The notes: generated by a model from the letters alone, not told the origin. A stretch of 64,000 bases of DNA from Trichoplax adhaerens (GCF_000150275.1 NW_002060970.1:350791-414790); one strand, 5' to 3'; shown: positions 34,767 through 49,900, counted from the first letter of the stretch. Translations and numbers: made by a program.

Positions 34767-35867
34767 ATGTCTAACCTGTACGTTGGAGAATATAAAAGTA
34801 AGTATCCTCAAACATGCTTTTTAGGAATTGCTTAGCCAAACTCGTAATACAATATTTTTATACACTTGGTTAACAAACATGATATCAATGTGATAAGCTA
34901 CTGCCTTACCTTTAGTACTTACTACTATTTTAGACTTGACTTATAAATATCGTTAAATTAAACCATCTATTTTAATGTACAAGCATATACTTTTATATCC
35001 AAACTAATATGCATAGTTACACTCTTTGAATATTCTGCACTATTATTAGATTCTACAGGTACCAATTTAATATTCGAACAAGATCAATGTAAGTATTCAT
35101 TGTAATTTCGTTATCATGACAATTTCATGCTTTGAAAATGAATATTTAATCCAAATTTCAAATGGTAACTTAGATGACAAACAGCATCGCCACATATCTA
35201 CTACAGCCAAAATACTTCATGCAACAGAGGCCGTTTTGAAGCCAAAGTCAGACAGTAAGTGCATCCTATGGCCGATAATGATAATACACGTATTGACTTG
35301 TCAATCATATAATCATCCTTTACCGATCTTAACATTTGTGATGCTATGTGATTTTAATACAGTTAAGGTTACAGAAAAAAATAATCCGGAAGAAACGTAA
35401 TTGGGTTAGGGATACAATACAACTTCTAGCTTTAAACATGCCGTATATAAATGATTGTATATTTTTTTAAATGTAAAAGTGTTAATGATTCCGTTTTGAG
35501 TGGAGCTAATTGTATAAATGATTGCTATCTTCATGCACTGCAGTGCTGTATCGATATTATAACTACACTTTATATCATAAAGTTTTTAATTTTTCCTTCG
35601 ATATTAAAAATATGTAACATATACCAGCTACAGTATATCGACAGCGAATTACGGTGACTTGCCAAATTGTGACTAGGTAGTATTATCAAGAAGATCTTAG
35701 AAATGATGGTAACAGATTCAATTAATACCAATATCAAAGTAACAGGCCATCCAGTAAGTTTATTATAATTGTCTTATGCTGCCTTGTTACCTTTCTGCTG
35801 ATGAAATAAGAATTATATATCAAATTTCACTTAGATAGGGATAGCAAATTATGAATGTTATCACTAG
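34767..35867 (+). CDS. New five-exon small gene, 75 aa, unknown function
   Basis: Exons are 34767-34797, 35059-35088, 35174-35254, 35701-35753 and 35835-35867 (TAG). All donors are good (GTAAGT four times), the acceptors are TTCTACAG, TAACTTAG, GATCTTAG and TTCACTTAG, and phases 1, 1, 1 and 0 agree, so the 228-nt spliced frame stays open throughout. The protein begins MSNLYVGEYK, has a helical middle (HISTTAKILHATEAVLKPKS) and ends VTGHPIGIANYECYH. There is no signal peptide or membrane segment. I do not recognise the family. Five tiny exons with perfect splice logic are strong evidence for a real gene, although each exon alone is unremarkable. A longer in-frame ORF from the ATG at 35116 is an alternative start for the middle exon. 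It is convergent with the first ammonium transporter. Confidence 0.7.
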
Positions 35868-36205
35868 TAATTCGTATCGAATCATAGTTATGCACAGTCA
35901 GTATCTGAAAAATATCATCATAAAATGTTATAACGAAATGTAAAAAGCGTTATTGATTAAGTAATTTTTTTGCCAATACATGAACTGATTGATCTTTAGC
36001 CATGTATTAGAATCACTGAGAGTGCAAAAATATTGCATATTTTAAAGCCCAATGAATCGTTAAAACGATTACCAGTTTTCAATATGAGGCCGTTAGAGCG
36101 AAAATCCTCAAATATAAATGTCTATTGCAAAGTTCTGTATGATAATCATCATTTAGATAAATAAATTAATTTCTGATATTGAATATAAAGAGGGCAAATT
36201 CGAAA

Positions 36206-39200
36206 TTAATTTTGAGATTTTACTACTCGAGCTTCATTGTCTTCGTTATCGCTTGGCAAAAGCATGAGCACTGAGGTGTCCATTTCGACGTCGCTTTCTA
36301 TACCCCAGCCGGAGCCGTAGCTAATTCTGGGGTAAGCTGGCTCTCCGTGGATTGGTACATCCAAACCTACTCGTGATAAAATCACAAAATGTATATATCA
36401 ATAAATAGACGATAGCATGTGCTATCGATAATTATCCGATACTTTGATTACTAATTATACATTAATATACAACTATCGTGACATTACTAACACAATATAT
36501 TCAACTCAGTCCTACTATATAAATGGCAACTGTACTTTAACCACATCGATCACATGCAAATTTGACTAATTTTTTAAAATAGTTTAAGCAGCCTAAAATA
36601 ATCGTTTGATTATATGCATAACTGGTGAACTACACTATCAAAACACTTACTAAACTAGCATGACTTTCAGTTGTCGTTCGGCTTTTAATAGGGTATAATA
36701 GGGATAAACAAGAAGTATAATAGCATAAAAACGGTGAATAACATATCTTTACCTTTAATTTCTATCTCTTCGCTAACACGTAAATAACCCGTCTTTTTCA
36801 AGATTAAAAACATCAATCCAGATGTTGCTGAGGTCCATGTGAGGATAGCAAGTAATCCTAACATGTTCCAACCAAATTGTAACCATGACGTTTTATCCAT
36901 ATGTCTATAAAATAGGCCAGTTTTAAAGTTGAATAAAGACTGAGCGATCATTCCCCATATTCCAGCATTTAAGTGAACTAAAAATATTAAACGTTGGTTT
37001 TATAATCCATTTCCATATTTTACAATTGTCAAGAAATCGAGAAATTTGCATATAATAGTTTGTTAAATAGCATAATTTCATTCACAGTACTGAAGGTTTC
37101 AGACTTTCAATAAAATTATCTGTATTTAAATACTCCTACTATAGATAGCCGTAAAAGCTTACCTGAGATAGCATCCAAAGGATCGTCAATCCGAAATTTT
37201 AATATTGCCCAACTCCAAACCATAAATGTTAGTCCAGCAATTGCTCCGATGAGTAGAGCGGCCCATGGATAGATGCTATTACATGATGCACAGACAGATG
37301 CCTAAATGAAGTGCACATTAACATTATTTAATTTTTCATCAGCTCTTTGATCAGATTCAATCTATCCTAAGTGAAGATCTAAATTTATCTAGGTATTAGA
37401 TCCTAATGAACAAGAGTACATAGATTAAAAATTTCGAACGATTACTCTATGCTTGAAATTTAGTCATAAAATAGCTAAATATGCAATCTAGCAAAATATT
37501 TAGCTCGCGATTCTAACTTACAATCCCTGTTATCAGTCCATTGATACAAGTTAGCAAACTCCAATGGTTCGATAGTTTTGGATGGAGTCGCTTAGTGAAT
37601 AAAGCAACAATGGCGCCACCAGAACCAGCTAATATAGAATTGATACCAATCAGTGCAATTTTAGGAGCGTCAAGAGAGCCATTTACGCGAAAGTAAGAGC
37701 TAACATTGAAAGTTATCAATCCAAAAGCCAGAATAAACCCACCCAGAGCAACAAACTATAGTATTCAAAACGGTGAAAGGATAAATAATTCGTGATATAA
37801 TTACTTTTATATCGCTATATTTATATGAAGTATCATCGATTTCTCCTATGGATCTATCCGACACTGAAAAGATTAACTCCCAAAACATAAGCTAGATAAA
37901 TCATTATAGCGCTATTAGTTCCTAAAGATAGCAACTAGATTAGAAATTATTTATAAACATAGAAAGAATCATTATTAAGACTAACTGGAACAGTATGGCC
38001 AGGCAAATTTTTAGGATTGCCATTTTTATCGAATCGCCCAAGTCGTGGACCCAGAAATAGAGCTCCAATTAAAGCGCACATACCTCCAACTCCATGTATT
38101 AAAGAGCTGCCAGAAAAATCCTTCGTGATAATCGTTAGATTCAAAAGAAGAATGGTTATAGTAAATTTGTTTGCATATAATGTAATAGATAATAAATTAT
38201 TACAGCAAGTTTCATTAATTTGTAGTCTAACCTGGTAACTTGCTCCAGGTACGCCAATCATAAGCCATCCATGAGGATCCCATGCCCAGTGTGAAGCAAT
38301 TGGATAGATGAAAGCTATACGACAAATAGATAATCCTTTTAAAGACGGTTGTAGTATTTCTCTACTTTAGAATTTTATTCTCTTACTTCTACATTTCTTA
38401 TTCGAAATATTGATGGCTATGGCAATATCAACATTAAAATAAATCATATCCAAAAAAACTGCAGCCATAGAACTTGCACTTACAGGTAATAACAGCAGAA
38501 TAGACTAGATAAGATGTAAATTTAATTCTTTCAGCAACAGCTCCACTGACAATACTAGCTGCAGTAGCTGCATAAACGTAATTACACCACCAAAAAGAAT
38601 AGCCGGGCCCGGGTAAATTAATGAGTAGGAAGTATTTTGTGCCAATAAATGTGTTACCATCTCCAAAAGCGAACGCGTAACCAACAGCCCAATATGAGAT
38701 AGCTCCGATAACTACGTTAAAATTGATAGTTTGGTATAGTTATAACCAATAAAATCTCATATCTATTTTCTACTTACGCATATCCACTACATTCTTAATA
38801 AGAATATTGGTTGTATTCTTAGATCGAACGGAACCAGCTTCTAAGAAGGCAAATCCCGTTTGCATAACTATTGAGTAAGGAAAAGAACGGTTATCGCAAA
38901 ATGCTCATCCTTAACGTTGAACGTAATATTTTAGTCTATTCCAGGAACACTCAATTATGTATATTTAAAAGTCAGAAAAGCAGTTTTTAAGTTGCAATGA
39001 AAGTTTATGTATTCTTAATATTACGATACGCTGAATAAGTATATAGTTGTAGACATAGAAGTGTATCTTGAGCGTATATTGATGACTTCAATATCACGAT
39101 CGTATATGTATGTAAGTTTTCGGTTTCAAGCATACCTTAAAGCCTATTTTTCTCATATAGTTCGCAATCACAATAAATGAGTGATTGATTAAGTATGGAT

Positions 39201-40372
39201 ACACAAATTAATTGAGTAGAAATTTAAATACAGTCTCTGTTATCCCCAAAATAGCCGTGTCATATGTAATGCACCATACTGCAGAAAATTGTTTAGCAAT
39301 TCAATTTATCTGTCTATTTTCTGTCTGTTTAAATTTTACCTATCCATCTACATATGAATTCATATCAATCTATTTCCTCTTATTTAACTATATAACGCAT
39401 TCTTTGCAATGATCTACATATATAGATACATACAGTTCCGTGCATTTATTTACATTCATGCTTAATTATCTCTCAAGCTTCATCTAGGAGTATTTATCAT
39501 TTTATATTCGTATATCTAGTCAGCTACTTCATTTATCTTCAGGGATATAATATAGTTTGACGATAAAGTGTAAATAAGAAAATTCTAACAAGTCAATTAA
39601 GTTCAAGTAAAAAGGTATATTAATTTTCATAGATGGTTTTAAAATCTGTACTATCCGATCTGTTTTTAACAATATGACACGACAATATGGTGTAAAACAG
39701 GATAAAATCTTGGCGGTAAGAATGAAATAAAGAAGGCTTTACGTAAATGATATTTGATTAAAAAAACGTTTTTCAGTCTGCCTAGTCCATCTATTCGTAT
39801 TTTGTATTTTCTTATTTATATTAACATCTAGTTTAATATGAAATATAGTTGAGCTAAACATGCCAACTAACATTAAATATATATATATGCAGATATGAAA
39901 TCAAATAAGTGTAGAACAGATTTAAGGGAAAAATTAAAATCAGCCTGGCGGCGTCCATCAATTCAGTATTCCCTTGAGAATACGCGTAGTCTTATGAAAA
40001 CCTATAAAATACTATATAAATTAATGAAAAAAGCGGACCACATCCCTGTTGAAATACGTTAAATCGAATGTATCTGATTTTGAAGTTATTTGTACTGATG
40101 TAAGGTGTTTGTATCACTTCTTAAAAACCAGCAGCAAGATCGATATAATTCTATCTACAGTGTACGAACTAGTCAAATGCATGCCATATGTTATTTCTAT
40201 ATATCAAAGTCAAAATAAGCTTTAAATATGTATTTCCTACTAACTTACAGAAAACGATAAGGCCAGTAACGATGTGAAAGATTCCTATTACATTATATTC
40301 TAGCGTATTTAATTGCCACGGATTCTTTGTCGATGTTACGTTGGAAGCGATCAATATCCCACTCGTTGACAT
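36206..40372 (-). CDS. Ammonium transporter, AMT/Mep family (paralogue A)
   Basis: Nine exons: 40372-40249, 38867-38778, 38711-38484, 38314-38232, 38120-37986, 37755-37522, 37301-37163, 36977-36753 and 36366-36206 (TAA). All phases agree, giving 472 residues. AMT signatures are [17 protein letters not shown] (TM1), [32 protein letters not shown], and DFSGSSLIHGVGG with the substrate-binding Asp176 and first pore His184. The second pore His346 lies in VHLNAGIWG, and [14 protein letters not shown] is the gating C-terminal tail. Both twin histidines are present, so it should conduct ammonium or ammonia across the plasma membrane. It is the AMT rather than the Rh type, judging by these motifs. 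An open frame reading through the last donor (stop at 36685) is intronic. Intron 1 (1.4 kb) is the longest. Its tandem neighbour at 43978 has the same structure. Confidence 0.96.
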
Positions 40373-43300
40373 CTTACAGTGGATTAAGGCTAGATATGGT
40401 TGCTCATCAATTTGTAAAATTAACGAATAGCTTAAGACTTAATCCGCTATGCTTAAAGCTAAACTATCATATCACCGCCCTACAGTTAAATCAACTATCA
40501 CGTTAATTTTAAATTGATAAACTAGAATAACGTAAAGAATTCAGAATCCACAAACTTTAATTCCCTTTGGATATACATAATCAGTCGCAGATGATGATAC
40601 AATCTTATTTAGAGCCGCTTCCATAAATATTAAAACAAATGCATGCAATGACTATATTCCAATGATCAGCAGTTGGTCTAGCCTAACCTATTTACTTTTT
40701 AATAGTAGAACAAAGCTAACCCAGCCGCCATTGTCATCTATTTTATCATCTTAAATCACATAATACAACTATTGATTTATTATTTGTACAGAATTCAGCG
40801 GTTATTATATTGTTAACTTGATCAATACACTTTTGATTACAGATTTGGCCATGGTAACCAAGCACAAAGAACTCTCATCGACTCTTTATATATACGCGAA
40901 TTATATATTAGATGATTGGATTTATCAGCAGTCCTCCTTTCTTAATTAAATGTACTCTTAGGCTCTTTATTCTGTAAGCTTGAATAGTTGTACTATTACT
41001 AAAGGTATTTAACTTCATAAATTTATTACTGAAGGTACTCGTTGCAGTAAACTACAAGTGTATCCATTCAATCGATATTATCTTCATGCGTTACTTCAAA
41101 CAGTAAGCAATTGGAAAGACCTTCGCCCTCCATATACTGTAATATTAGATTGCTAAGCCTTTATTTACATCATTCATTTACTGTATCCAGAAACGTGTAT
41201 TGTAAGATTTTAAACAATTACTGACAGAATTTAAATAACTTAGTTCTACAATATTTGAGATAGTTATTAAAAGTCATTTGCTAGATGTGAATGAAGCATG
41301 TATGTTAATAAAAATAAATAGTAACCGTATAGAAGTAAGATATCTATTTCTCCTCTATAATAAAAATTCGAAGGTCAGATTATGGATCTCCACGTACAGA
41401 TATTAGCGATGATAATTATGATGATTTATTATTATTATTTTTATACACTTTTACTGCCATTCCGGTAGTTGCAAATAGATTTGGCGTTAATTGCTTCGTC
41501 TACCTATGGTATTATAGGTAATTGTCTTGATGTCGTTAATTATAAAGGTATGGAGTAGAACATTAGCTATCTGTTAATCCATCCCATCAGTTAATTATCG
41601 TAGCACTTACTTCCTTTCCATTTTGACTATACACTATTGCCTTGTTTCATAATAATATTAATATCTGTTTGTGTAAATAAATCCGTTGACTGATTGAACT
41701 GAATTGCAGTACGACATTATTTCTCATTTTATACTATCGGCTTATCTTATAAGGAACTTGATCATCTTATTAGCAATAGAATCTTAATTCATTTTTTTTG
41801 TCGACTACATATTAAATTATGTACTGCGAATGCTCTGTCTTTGATAAATTAGATTTCCTGCTATACTACCTCGTAATAATTTTCCTAATTCTTTCAATTT
41901 CATTGTCTGTAATAGAATTATGAGATCAAGATACCTGCTGATCATCCTGTCAGGTCATTGCTGTTGGATCATACTTTCTAGTAATGATTTCCATCATCAG
42001 TTTATTTCACAACATACACGTCTGTCACAACCGAGATTGCAGCACAAAAATTAGCGGGATTTTTCCTCTAAAGCAATCTTAACTATCTAAGCAACTAACA
42101 GTAAGCACACTTTAATCTACCAATTCTAGATTTGAGTTTTAGACGATAAAATGCTCAAGTTAAGAATCAAAACTTTATTCTAAATGCTATTTATTAAGTG
42201 GCCGATTAAGCTCGCAACTTGCAATCTTCTACTAAATACTGATGACCATCTATTATCGACTAACTTATCAACTCTCTCAATTAAGAACTTTGAGGCTTTT
42301 ATATAAGCTCACAAACTTCGTTGGTGCAAAACAATAATAAATTTATAGCCAAATCTACATACTGAATATAGTAAGAATTGCAGCACACTTTCAATCACAT
42401 CTAATAGTAGTTAATTAATGGCTAGGTGTTAAAATATGATTCATTACTCACCAAAGTTATATCATTGATGACGCAATAATTAATTAATTGTCTCAGTGCC
42501 GTGCTGTAGATTTTTACTAATCTAAGAAATGATAATTAATCTTGAGATTTTACTGTTTATTTAAAATTTAAACTTTTTCCAAGGATCCATACTCGATCTT
42601 TGGTAGTAATTCAAAAATTGGCATTTTTAAGATTATTGAGTTACCGTTAATTTCAAACTGTTCAGAAGCGGATAAAAAGACGTCCATAGAATATTATAAT
42701 ATTAAATTTCAGTAGCAGATGGGATCTGTCTTATTATATTTTGATTACACATCGCTAGCTAGCTGTGAGGCAAAATTGACTACTGTACTGGCCATGGAAT
42801 ACTGACCAATCAACTTATTTCTCATAAACGGTTTTGTTTATTTGGTTCAAATATTGAAGTAATTTCTTTGTAGAATTACTAGAATTGATCCATAATGAAA
42901 TATGACACGGATAAATAGCTTAAAAGCGATGATCTCCTAATTGGTTTATTGCTAAAATTAAATATAAGCTCTTTAAAGCATTATCGATAAAGATGGAATA
43001 TTTTAATTGGTAGTAATGATAGTTAGCCGCTCTACAACTTATTAGTTGTACAAAAGTGGCAACGCATCTAGAGTTGCTAATTGTTACAAGATGTTTTACT
43101 GCAGAAACGACTAAAAATGTAAGAAGCAATGGTTTAATTAAATATTTACCATCTACCATATATCATCGATAATTTCTTTACCAATAAATATTTAGACTAG
43201 TATTTAAATCTAATATTTATCTACTTACCTGTAGGAACGAATGAAAGTGTAAGAGTAATGGTGTAATTGAATATTCATCACTTATACCATTAATACTTTA

Positions 43301-43977
43301 CCGATAAATGTTTAGACAAGTATTTAGATCTAATATTCATATATCTAAGTATGGATTGGAATAACCAGAAATAGATCAACCGCTACAGTGAAATATAAAG
43401 TATATTAATATTAATTGGAAACTATATAGATATACTACTGTATTGATACGCTATTTCGATGGCAGTTCAATTTATTAACAAATTCTATAGCATCAGAAAC
43501 TAATCTAGACCATTAATACTCTTAAATCTAAAGCTATAATCAAGATGATCCGTGGTTTATCACGTCAAAAACATATATCGTAAGCTTATCTCTACTACTT
43601 TACCGATATTAAGGTAATATTACTACAATTGATCACACCTGAATCAAAATTGCCTAAAATATTGATGTTAATTCTTTTTCAATTTATTACAATAACTGCT
43701 ATGCAATACATTCTAGTTTTTCGAGAAAAAAACAAACTCTACCGCGATAAGCAACTACAACCCCAATTAGAACTAAGCCAGGATAATTAAAAATTTTCAG
43801 AGTTTTAAATTGTACTCATAAATCACTTCAATTAAAGCTCTATTAATCGTAAAGAATATTAGCTAGTAAGAGTACTTTACTGAAGAAAGATTGTCATATA
43901 GGTATTAATTCTGGATATTATCAACTATCCGAACGATTCAGATTTTCGAGAGTAAGTTTCATTCCTTGTGATGCTGC
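40373..43977. other. Intergenic between the two ammonium transporter genes
   Basis: About 3.6 kb of AT-rich DNA with no recognisable gene. One imperfect tandem duplication is visible: a ~128-bp unit containing AAATATTTAGACTAGTATTT near 43185 and again, diverged, near 43310 (about 43101-43345). Confidence 0.6.
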
Positions 43978-46900
43978 TTATTCCTTCTCCTCTTGGTCCT
44001 GCTCTGGCACTGATGTTTTACGCTGTTTTAACAATATGATAGATTCTTCAACGTCGTAATCATCATCCATGCCCCAACCTGAACCATAAGCAGCTCTAGG
44101 ATATGCAGGTTCACCATGAATTGGCAAATCTAAGCCTATCATATTATTGACAAGGAAAAATTTTAAGAATTGAATCTTGTCTCACATAATTTGATGTGAT
44201 GCAGTTATAACAGCTTTTTTCTTGACAATACCTTTCAATTCAATTTCTTCCGATACTCTGAACATTCCAAATTTATTAAGTAGGTAAAACATTAAACCAG
44301 ATGTCAATCCAGTCCACAAAATAATACAACCTAATCCTAATAAGTTCCAACCAAATCGAGCCCACGATAAAGCAGTAAATCCAGTATAAAATATGCTAGT
44401 TTTAAAGTTAAAGATAGGCTGAGCAATAACACCCCATATACCAGCACCCATATGCACTAAAAATTGAATAAGTAAATGGTTATATCGAATAATATTGACA
44501 TCAATCAGCTATGATTATGCTTCGATAGCGGTTATTTTACCGGCTGCAGCATCTAATGGATCATCGATTTTGCATCTCAGAAATATCTCACTCCAGCATA
44601 CATAAGCAGTAGCAGCTATAGCACCAATTAGTAAAGCTGCCCAAGGATAAACCGCATTACATGATGCACAGATGGATACCTGTAAAATTAAATTTTAATC
44701 TTCAGTTCGAATCTTTCCTTAGTTTTTCATCTGAAAGTGATAAACTAGCGCTTCAATAAATATGGTCCCGGTACTAAAAATTAGCATATCCCAATAATTA
44801 ATATCGTGATTTAATGCGAACGAAATCAGTTCATGTTATCTTCGTATATATTTGCTTACTATTCCAGCAAGGCTGCCATTCAAACACACTAATAAACTCC
44901 AGCTATTACCACCTATCTTTGGGTGTAATCGTTTGATCAATAAGGCAGTTAAACCACCACCGGAGCAAGCCATAGCGGTATTGACAGCAATTAAAGCAGC
45001 AACTGGGCCACCACCGTAGAAAGTAACACGGAATTGAGAACCAACATTGAAGCCAAATAATCCAAAAATAAGAATAAATCCACCAAGGGCAACAAGCTGT
45101 TCAAATGAAATTGAAGAATAGTTAAACTCATTGCATATCTTAGTACCGCTAAAGGGCGTAAAAATATTTACTGAAAGTTGCTGTAGAAGTCTTATTTTTA
45201 AGTTATCGCTATTAAAAAACATTAAACTTGCTAACTAATTTATATACGCTTATAAATAAAGTCTAATTGTGAAAATCGGTCCAGTACAGAAGATTATCAT
45301 TTTTGCTAATAATATTTATGTAATTAATTATGAACATATACCCGATATAAATATCGTACGTATTTTAACTTATTTCGATCGGAATTGTAGACTCTTCGTT
45401 ACATAGTGAGGAAATTGATTTAAAAAAGTATGAGTGTGACAACCAATTTGATGGAAAAAAGAACTACTTTTTTGCCAATTATGCAATCAATCATAACTAT
45501 ATAGTCTCTTCGAAGGAGATTGTATAGATACTTTGGAACACAGCACAGAAACAGATTTTAAAAAAATATCTAATTGTGAAAATCGGTCAGTTGGAGAAGA
45601 AGACATATTCTTACCAATTATACAATTAGTTATAGTAAGTATGTAGTATAGCCGATATTACTAAAGTACGAATTTTGATTTATATCAATAGATATTGTAT
45701 AGATACTTTGGAGCACAGAGCAGAACTTGATTTAAAAAAGTCTAATTGTGACAATCGGTCCGATCCGTTGGGCTAGAGGGTAAACTTTTACTAACTATGC
45801 AATAAATTATAAGTATGTACAGTAGCTGATATTACTAAAGTACGTATTCTAACTTGTCTCGATAAATATAGTATAGATTTTTTAGAGCGTAGGGACAAAA
45901 TTGATTTTAAAAATATCTAACTGTGACAATCGATCTATTGAAGAAGAAAGTAAATTTTACAACGAGGTAATTACGCAATTATTTATAACAAGCTTATAGC
46001 CAATATTACTTAAGTGCGCATTTTAATTTGTCTCAGTGGATATTGTATGGACACTTTGGCGCTTAGTGAAGAGATTGATTTTAAAATAAATTAAATTAAA
46101 GGAAGCATAAAATAATGAATAAAGAATCGCACCGGAACGGTGTGGCCAGGTATCGTCTTGGGCTTGCCATTTTCATCAAATCGGCCAATTCGAGGTCCTA
46201 AGATGAAGGCTCCCGTTAATGATGTTACACCACCGACGCAATGAACGACACTACTACCAGCAAAATCCTACAAGCAGTAAAGAAAAGAATCTTTAAACTA
46301 AAGATTCCATAGCGAAAGATACCAGATTTACTACTTATTGCATCTGTAGAAGAAATTATTGTTGGCTTGACAGAATATGCCTGCCATCAAAGCTTCTAAT
46401 TCCCGAGAAGGTATTTATTAGTTTTATTTACAGCTGATACGTGCAAATTAGAATTGTAGAGCTAAAAAAAGACGGCATCCTCTAAATCTGGTCCATTTAT
46501 CTCTAGCGTAAACTTAACATACGAATACTGTATAAATTTAATGATAGAGGGTAAAATAAGTAAGGTATGGATGGGTGCTATAGCCTGAGGTTATCGCGAA
46601 TTTGGCTTTATAAAAGTATCATACTTTTTCTACCTCCTAATTACAAATGTCATTAACGAATTATAAAATAGGATTAAAATTTGCTGGACAGTAAATGCTA
46701 GAAATAATTTTTTCGAGTAGTAGAATAAGTAGCTCTTACTTTATAGTAAAGATATCCGTTAAGAAAGTACTTTCCTTTAATATGGATAAAGATGTTTCAA
46801 AAAAGCATTATAAATAATTTTTGTCTATCAGATACTGTAAAGATAGATCTCCAGAATGTAACTGTAAAGTATTTTCTTATATAGATTCATTTTCGTGCTT

Positions 46901-49900
46901 TAATAAGAGCAACTATTTCCTTATAGTGATTAAATTTGCGATACAGTATATTTTACGAATACATAACTTGTAAGCATTTACAACCCTGAGATTTCGCCAC
47001 CAAATGAACTATTGCATAGTTTGTTAATTACTGGAAGCAGGTTAAATTTAACCGCTATTGGATGTTCATATGCTAAGATAACTACCGGGTAGAAGATATT
47101 TTAATATTAGCAAAACTAACCTCATAGTGGACCTTCCCTACGCCATATAGCAACCATCCTTGAGGATCCCAAGCCCAATGGACCACAATTGGATAGATGA
47201 AAGCTAATATTAACGTAAAAATATTCTTATTAAATTGGCAATGGAACATTCTTAGCTTGTCAAGATTTTGATTCTATTGAAGGATATGATATTACAAACA
47301 GTACAGACCAGTGATGATCGAAGAATATATCAAGTAGCCACCGAAAGCTGTTCTTTCTGCCACAGCACCACTCACAATTGTTGATGCAGTAGCAGCATAT
47401 ACATAATGATACCACCAATAAGAATATCCAGTCAATGGTAGGCCAATTAAAAAAAAATATTCGGTACCAAAAAATGGAGTTCCTTTACCGAATGCTAAAG
47501 CATAGCCAATAGCCCAAAAGGACACAGCACCGATAACTATCAATGCAAGATCAAAATGGATTATTTTCTATCTATATGTTAGCAGTTTCGATTCGGCTTA
47601 AGTAGTATGCTAAATAACACAACGATTCCCAATCTATAGTATTTAATTACTTTACTATTTATAAGCTGTCAGATGATAGTAATGGCATCAATTTTCTGAA
47701 ATCCAGATCATTTGTCCATAATTTGTAAAATAGTAGCTAGCCTTCAACTTAATTTTCAAAATTCACTAAACTCAAGATGCTTATCCAGTTATCTACATTT
47801 TTAAATTAGTAATGCCCAATATTTTAATTATTCCATGTAATATTAATTTTATAAGCTTTACAAAATGTATACGTTTCATTGAAATATTTAAAATAGTTGC
47901 CATCTACTGATAAATACTGTGGTTTAGCTAACATATCTACTAATGTTTCCAAATTCTTAAAGGACAAGCTACTATTTTAGTTCTCTACTATTTTTACTTC
48001 TTGTTACGATTTATTATAATATCTACTTCAAGTAACGGTTCTGAATTATTAAAATCTGTATCTGCATTTTACAATTATCTGCACTCTATTTTACATTACA
48101 TAAATACGATAGAATTTCCATGTAAAACTTACTCATACGTTCTGGAATTCTATATCATTTTACAGAAATATCTACCATTATAGATATCTATGATAACAGT
48201 TTTCAAGAGCATTTCTTATTGAGATGAATAACTTACAAACATCCATTAAATTCTTGACTAAAATATTGGTGGTATTCTTCGATCGAATTGAACCAGCTTC
48301 TAGAAATGCAAATCCTGCTTGCATAACTGATTTCAATTTGATAAAATAAAAATAAAATGGTATTAATTTGATAATATGAATTGATAATAGTGTTATTAAA
48401 TTAAAGCTAGTATCATAGATATAACATCAGTTTTATGGAAGTTTGAGTATTATTAAGAAACCGGATTACTATCTCAAAGAATTTTGTTAATATGTTGAGA
48501 GACTATCATATATTATTCTTTGTAATTCGCTAATTTCTTTCCATAAGCTCACTGATGAAAATTCTCCTTCATATGCTACGTAATATATGTACTGCACATT
48601 TTACTTCCGGAAATTAAAAATTCCTTTAACATTAAGTTACACAAACCGGTTTGATACGAATTTTTGGCGATAAACTATGGAAAATTTTTCATTTTCCATC
48701 GAACAAATGTCAAGGTTAGCTAAAAATTATACGATATCTACAGGATCTTAAATTTGATCAATGTGTGTGTAATGTAACTAGTATTGTGATTATAGATTGT
48801 TAGCCATGTTTAATATAAAATACGGTAGATATTTGGTAGCTGTAACTATAGACTGTAGTGGTGTAGACTCTATGATAGAGTACAGATGACTATATACAGT
48901 AAGCTGTTGAGTTACTAATAAGACTATAGGTAAAAATAGAACTGTAAATCATATATTAGGATATGGTTAATTCATTGTACTTTGGCTGGTGTGAATAATG
49001 TCTACGTAAGTACTGTAGTCGTATTCATATTGGTTTAATGATGGTCCGCAGTAGAATAGTCTTTCTAAGAATAATTTAACTATGTGTAAAATAATGTAAA
49101 AGGTTGCCATGCGGATTGTAGCTGCAAATGCTACGAAAAGTATAAAAGCATGCAACTTTAGATTATTCAGTTAGTTCGTTGTAGAAGTCTTTAGTAGTAG
49201 TATTCGACTAGAGTAGAGTTGTGTGTAGTTAATCTTTGTATAAGATTCAATAAAGCCCTTATTTTTCTAAAATTTGGAATCTCGTGATTGGTATATATAT
49301 ATTATACACAGTGTAGATCCACAAGCACTCTAGACAATCGATTTCTCGAACCAGTTCCATTTGTTTGAAAATTATATCATTTTAGACATTAATTAGTATA
49401 ACAATACTACGGCATTGATCATAAAATAACTTCCTAAATACGGATTTTAGTTGGTAGACTATGACCATATTGCCATGTCTATTTCTCAGCTAGGCTCAAA
49501 CTTGAATGATCTTTGAGCTGTGATAGCCCAAATTGTAAATTTAGGTCATGATTGAATTCTCTCACAAAAGAAATGAAGTTCAATTCTATTTTAGCAATAC
49601 AGGATATTCGTTGCATGCTATTGGTCAAGCTTTGATTATAGCAAGTACTCTAGAAAGTAATTTTTGGCACCCTGATAGCTAGGCTTCGCTTAATGATGTC
49701 GTTAAATCCCTAATCATTAACTTTTACTTAATTTTTGATCAGACTACATCGGGAATAACTTACAGAAGATTAATATATTTGTATCAACATTAATTAACGG
49801 CGTGGTTTCAGTTCCTTAGTGGAACCTAAAATTGCTTCTGATATTTTAAAGAGATACAGATAACATTTGGGTTAAATTATGCTTGGGTGTCGTAATCAGC

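Noticed and set aside
36685-36752. Read-through C-terminus of ammonium transporter A ending at 36685
   Set aside because: The frame passes through a valid donor. Splicing to 36366-36206 restores the conserved [13 protein letters not shown] tail, exactly as in paralogue B.
48967-49155. 62-codon antisense open frame inside LTR copy 1, with a similar frame in copy 2 (55793-55981)
   Set aside because: Both lie within the LTRs, antisense to them. Between the two copies most differences change the amino acid, which argues against selection for a protein.
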